Part shown: positions 14,510 to 15,172 of the stretch, in pieces | How the letters are laid out: every line of letters starts with the position of its first letter | Numbering within the stretch: the stretch's first letter is position 1 | From: Spirochaetaceae bacterium | Lineage (GTDB): Bacteria > Spirochaetota > Spirochaetia > Treponematales > Breznakiellaceae | Direction of reading: 5' to 3' | Assembly: GCA_031278295.1 (NCBI GenBank) | Contig: JAITKQ010000017.1 | Location: 1 to 15,172 of the forward strand | DNA: 15,172 nt | Made by a program: the position numbers and the translations under genes | The notes under the pieces: model-generated | The model's input: the letters and a program-made list of their open reading frames with translations, nothing else | The model's database searches: none | What the model was told of the DNA's origin: nothing

Positions 14510-14538
14510 AATATAACACCCCCAAAAAACCGGGTCAA
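14510..14538 (-). promoter_or_regulatory. Near-consensus promoter of the lipoprotein operon, predicted leaderless
   Basis: On the minus strand TTGACC (14538-14533, five of six) and TATATT (14515-14510, five of six) are separated by exactly 17 bases. Six bases separate the -10 from the ATG at 14503, so the canonical +1 is the A of the start codon. No Shine-Dalgarno can be present on such a transcript. Confidence 0.65.
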
Positions 14539-14571
14539 CAAACAGCGACACCAGGTTATTCTTAAAATCGG

Positions 14572-14655
14572 CGAATTTGCTTTAAAACTGAATTACCGGT
14601 TTAGCATTTAACGAAGTATACGTATCTTGGCAAATTCGGGCGCTTCCGGTAATTC
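14572..14655. repeat. Two interleaved inverted repeats (A-B-A'-B' order)
   Basis: CGAATTTGC (14572-14580) pairs with GCAAATTCG (14630-14638), and GAATTACCGG (14590-14599) pairs with CCGGTAATTC (14646-14655). The order is interleaved, which in RNA would be an H-type pseudoknot; as DNA it could be two sets of half-sites. The palindrome ATACGTAT (14618-14625) lies in the central loop. Confidence 0.6.
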
Positions 14656-14671
14656 CGGCGTATCAAAAATA

Positions 14672-14805
14672 GCGGCCAAAACAGGCAAAAAGGGCCGCGA
14701 ATTATACGAATAATGCCTATTCGTTAAGACCAATTCGTGAAATTTGACATTAACTCGCGGGATGGCAGTATCCCGTCGAAGTTGTCCGTATTAAAAAATG
14801 GACAA
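14672..14805. repeat. Series of four short inverted repeats
   Basis: GCGGCC/GGCCGC (14672-14677, 14693-14698), CGAATA/TATTCG (14707-14712, 14718-14723), CGGGAT/ATCCCG (14758-14763, 14770-14775) and TTGTCC/GGACAA (14782-14787, 14800-14805) follow one another without overlap. With the interleaved pair just to the left, most of the intergenic region 14504-14943 is self-complementary. No open reading frame fits it. Confidence 0.5.
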
Positions 14806-14897
14806 TAATCAGGATAAAACCGGTAAAACCACCATTTTTGTGTTTTTTTTGTGTAAAAAAATCCCACACTTTGAATTCCCGGGGCTTCGTGCGCGGC

Positions 14898-14926
14898 TGT
14901 ACAAACCCCCGGAAACAAGGTATGCT
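14898..14926 (+). promoter_or_regulatory. Predicted promoter of the right-edge gene
   Basis: TGTACA (14898-14903) and TATGCT (14921-14926) are 17 bases apart, each with four of six consensus matches. The start would be near 14933, giving a leader of about eleven bases that still includes AGAGG (14933-14937). Confidence 0.35.
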
Positions 14927-14943
14927 TGGGGTAGAGGTTGTTT

Positions 14944-15172
14944 ATGGAAAATACACAAGTTGTACCGGAATGGAAAGCCGCGGCTGACGAGATTTGGGCC
15001 ATGATGAGAGAAACCGACAGGCGGATGGACAAACGGATGGAAGAAACAGACAAACGGATGAAGGAAACCGACAGGCAGATGAAAGAGACCGACAGGCGGA
15101 TAGAGAAGAGCGTCAAAGAAATGGAAGCCCTGAAAAAAACCGTTGAACGGGTAACCGTGAATGTCGGCGGAT
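14944..15172 (+). CDS. Heptad-repeat coiled-coil protein, N-terminal part (cut by window end)
   Basis: Open to the right edge, with 76 codons visible. It starts MENTQVVPEWKAAADEIWAM, followed by repeated seven-residue units of the form M-x-E-T-D-x-R (15004-15099) at DNA level as near-identical 21-base units with one 12-base partial unit, and then a charged helix KKTVERVTVNVGG. Alternating Met and Ile every seven residues predicts a coiled coil. Many bacterial proteins with TDRRMKETD-type repeats followed by a VGG segment continue into a PD-(D/E)XK nuclease-like domain (DUF3782-like), but that part is outside the window, so function is inferred. AGAGG six bases upstream fixes the ATG at 14944. 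Confidence 0.7.
   Translation, partial: MENTQVVPEWKAAADEIWAMMRETDRRMDKRMEETDKRMKETDRQMKETDRRIEKSVKEMEALKKTVERVTVNVGG

Noticed and set aside
15004..15099. CRISPR-like regular repeats
   Set aside because: The units are contiguous 21-base coding heptads with no spacers.

Overview
The window looks like chromosomal DNA of a spirochaete, most likely a Treponema-like organism with about 50% GC; a gut treponeme would fit. This is inferred from gene content and style. There is a short lipoprotein with a relaxed A-V-S-C lipobox, a small HEAT-repeat secreted protein, a biotin ECF transporter, an edge protein built of repeated METDR heptads, and a long poly-G tract. There is no rRNA, tRNA, CRISPR array, phage gene or insertion sequence that I can support.

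Layout, left to right. Positions 1-214 hold hairpins and the tex promoter. Then comes tex (+), which meets a minus-strand biotin-uptake operon (bioY-bioM-bioN, 4578 to 2548) tail to tail. A 301-base gap with a cluster of inverted repeats separates bioY from ftsK (-). ftsK is divergent from a ketopantoate-reductase-family gene (+). That gene converges on a DUF368/PopT-type undecaprenyl-phosphate transporter gene (-). Next is a hicA-hicB toxin-antitoxin pair (+) with a tandem repeat in its promoter, then comF (+) and an RluA-family pseudouridine synthase (+). The last converges with a minus-strand operon of lipoprotein, HEAT-repeat protein and SLC13-type permease (14503 to 11921). A gap of about 440 bases (14504-14943), rich in inverted repeats, precedes a gene cut by the right edge (+). 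That gene encodes a heptad-repeat coiled coil of the kind found in front of PD-(D/E)XK nuclease-like domains.

How the genes work together. BioY, BioM and BioN together form a complete type I ECF biotin importer, with overlapping genes. HicA and HicB are a toxin-antitoxin unit. The lipoprotein, HEAT and permease genes are spaced as one transcript and may be an envelope-linked transport unit of unknown substrate. The remaining genes are housekeeping: transcription accessory factor, chromosome translocase, lipid-carrier recycling, DNA-uptake-related phosphoribosyltransferase homologue and RNA modification.

The unusual material is mostly not new protein families. It is (1) a 36-base near-perfect palindrome occupying exactly twelve codons of the pseudouridine synthase gene; (2) a G14 tract near the 3' end of the same gene; (3) two intergenic arrays of inverted repeats, one with A-B-A'-B' (pseudoknot-like) order; and (4) several genes without a Shine-Dalgarno sequence whose promoter -10 box sits 5-10 bases before the ATG, suggesting leaderless or nearly leaderless mRNAs.
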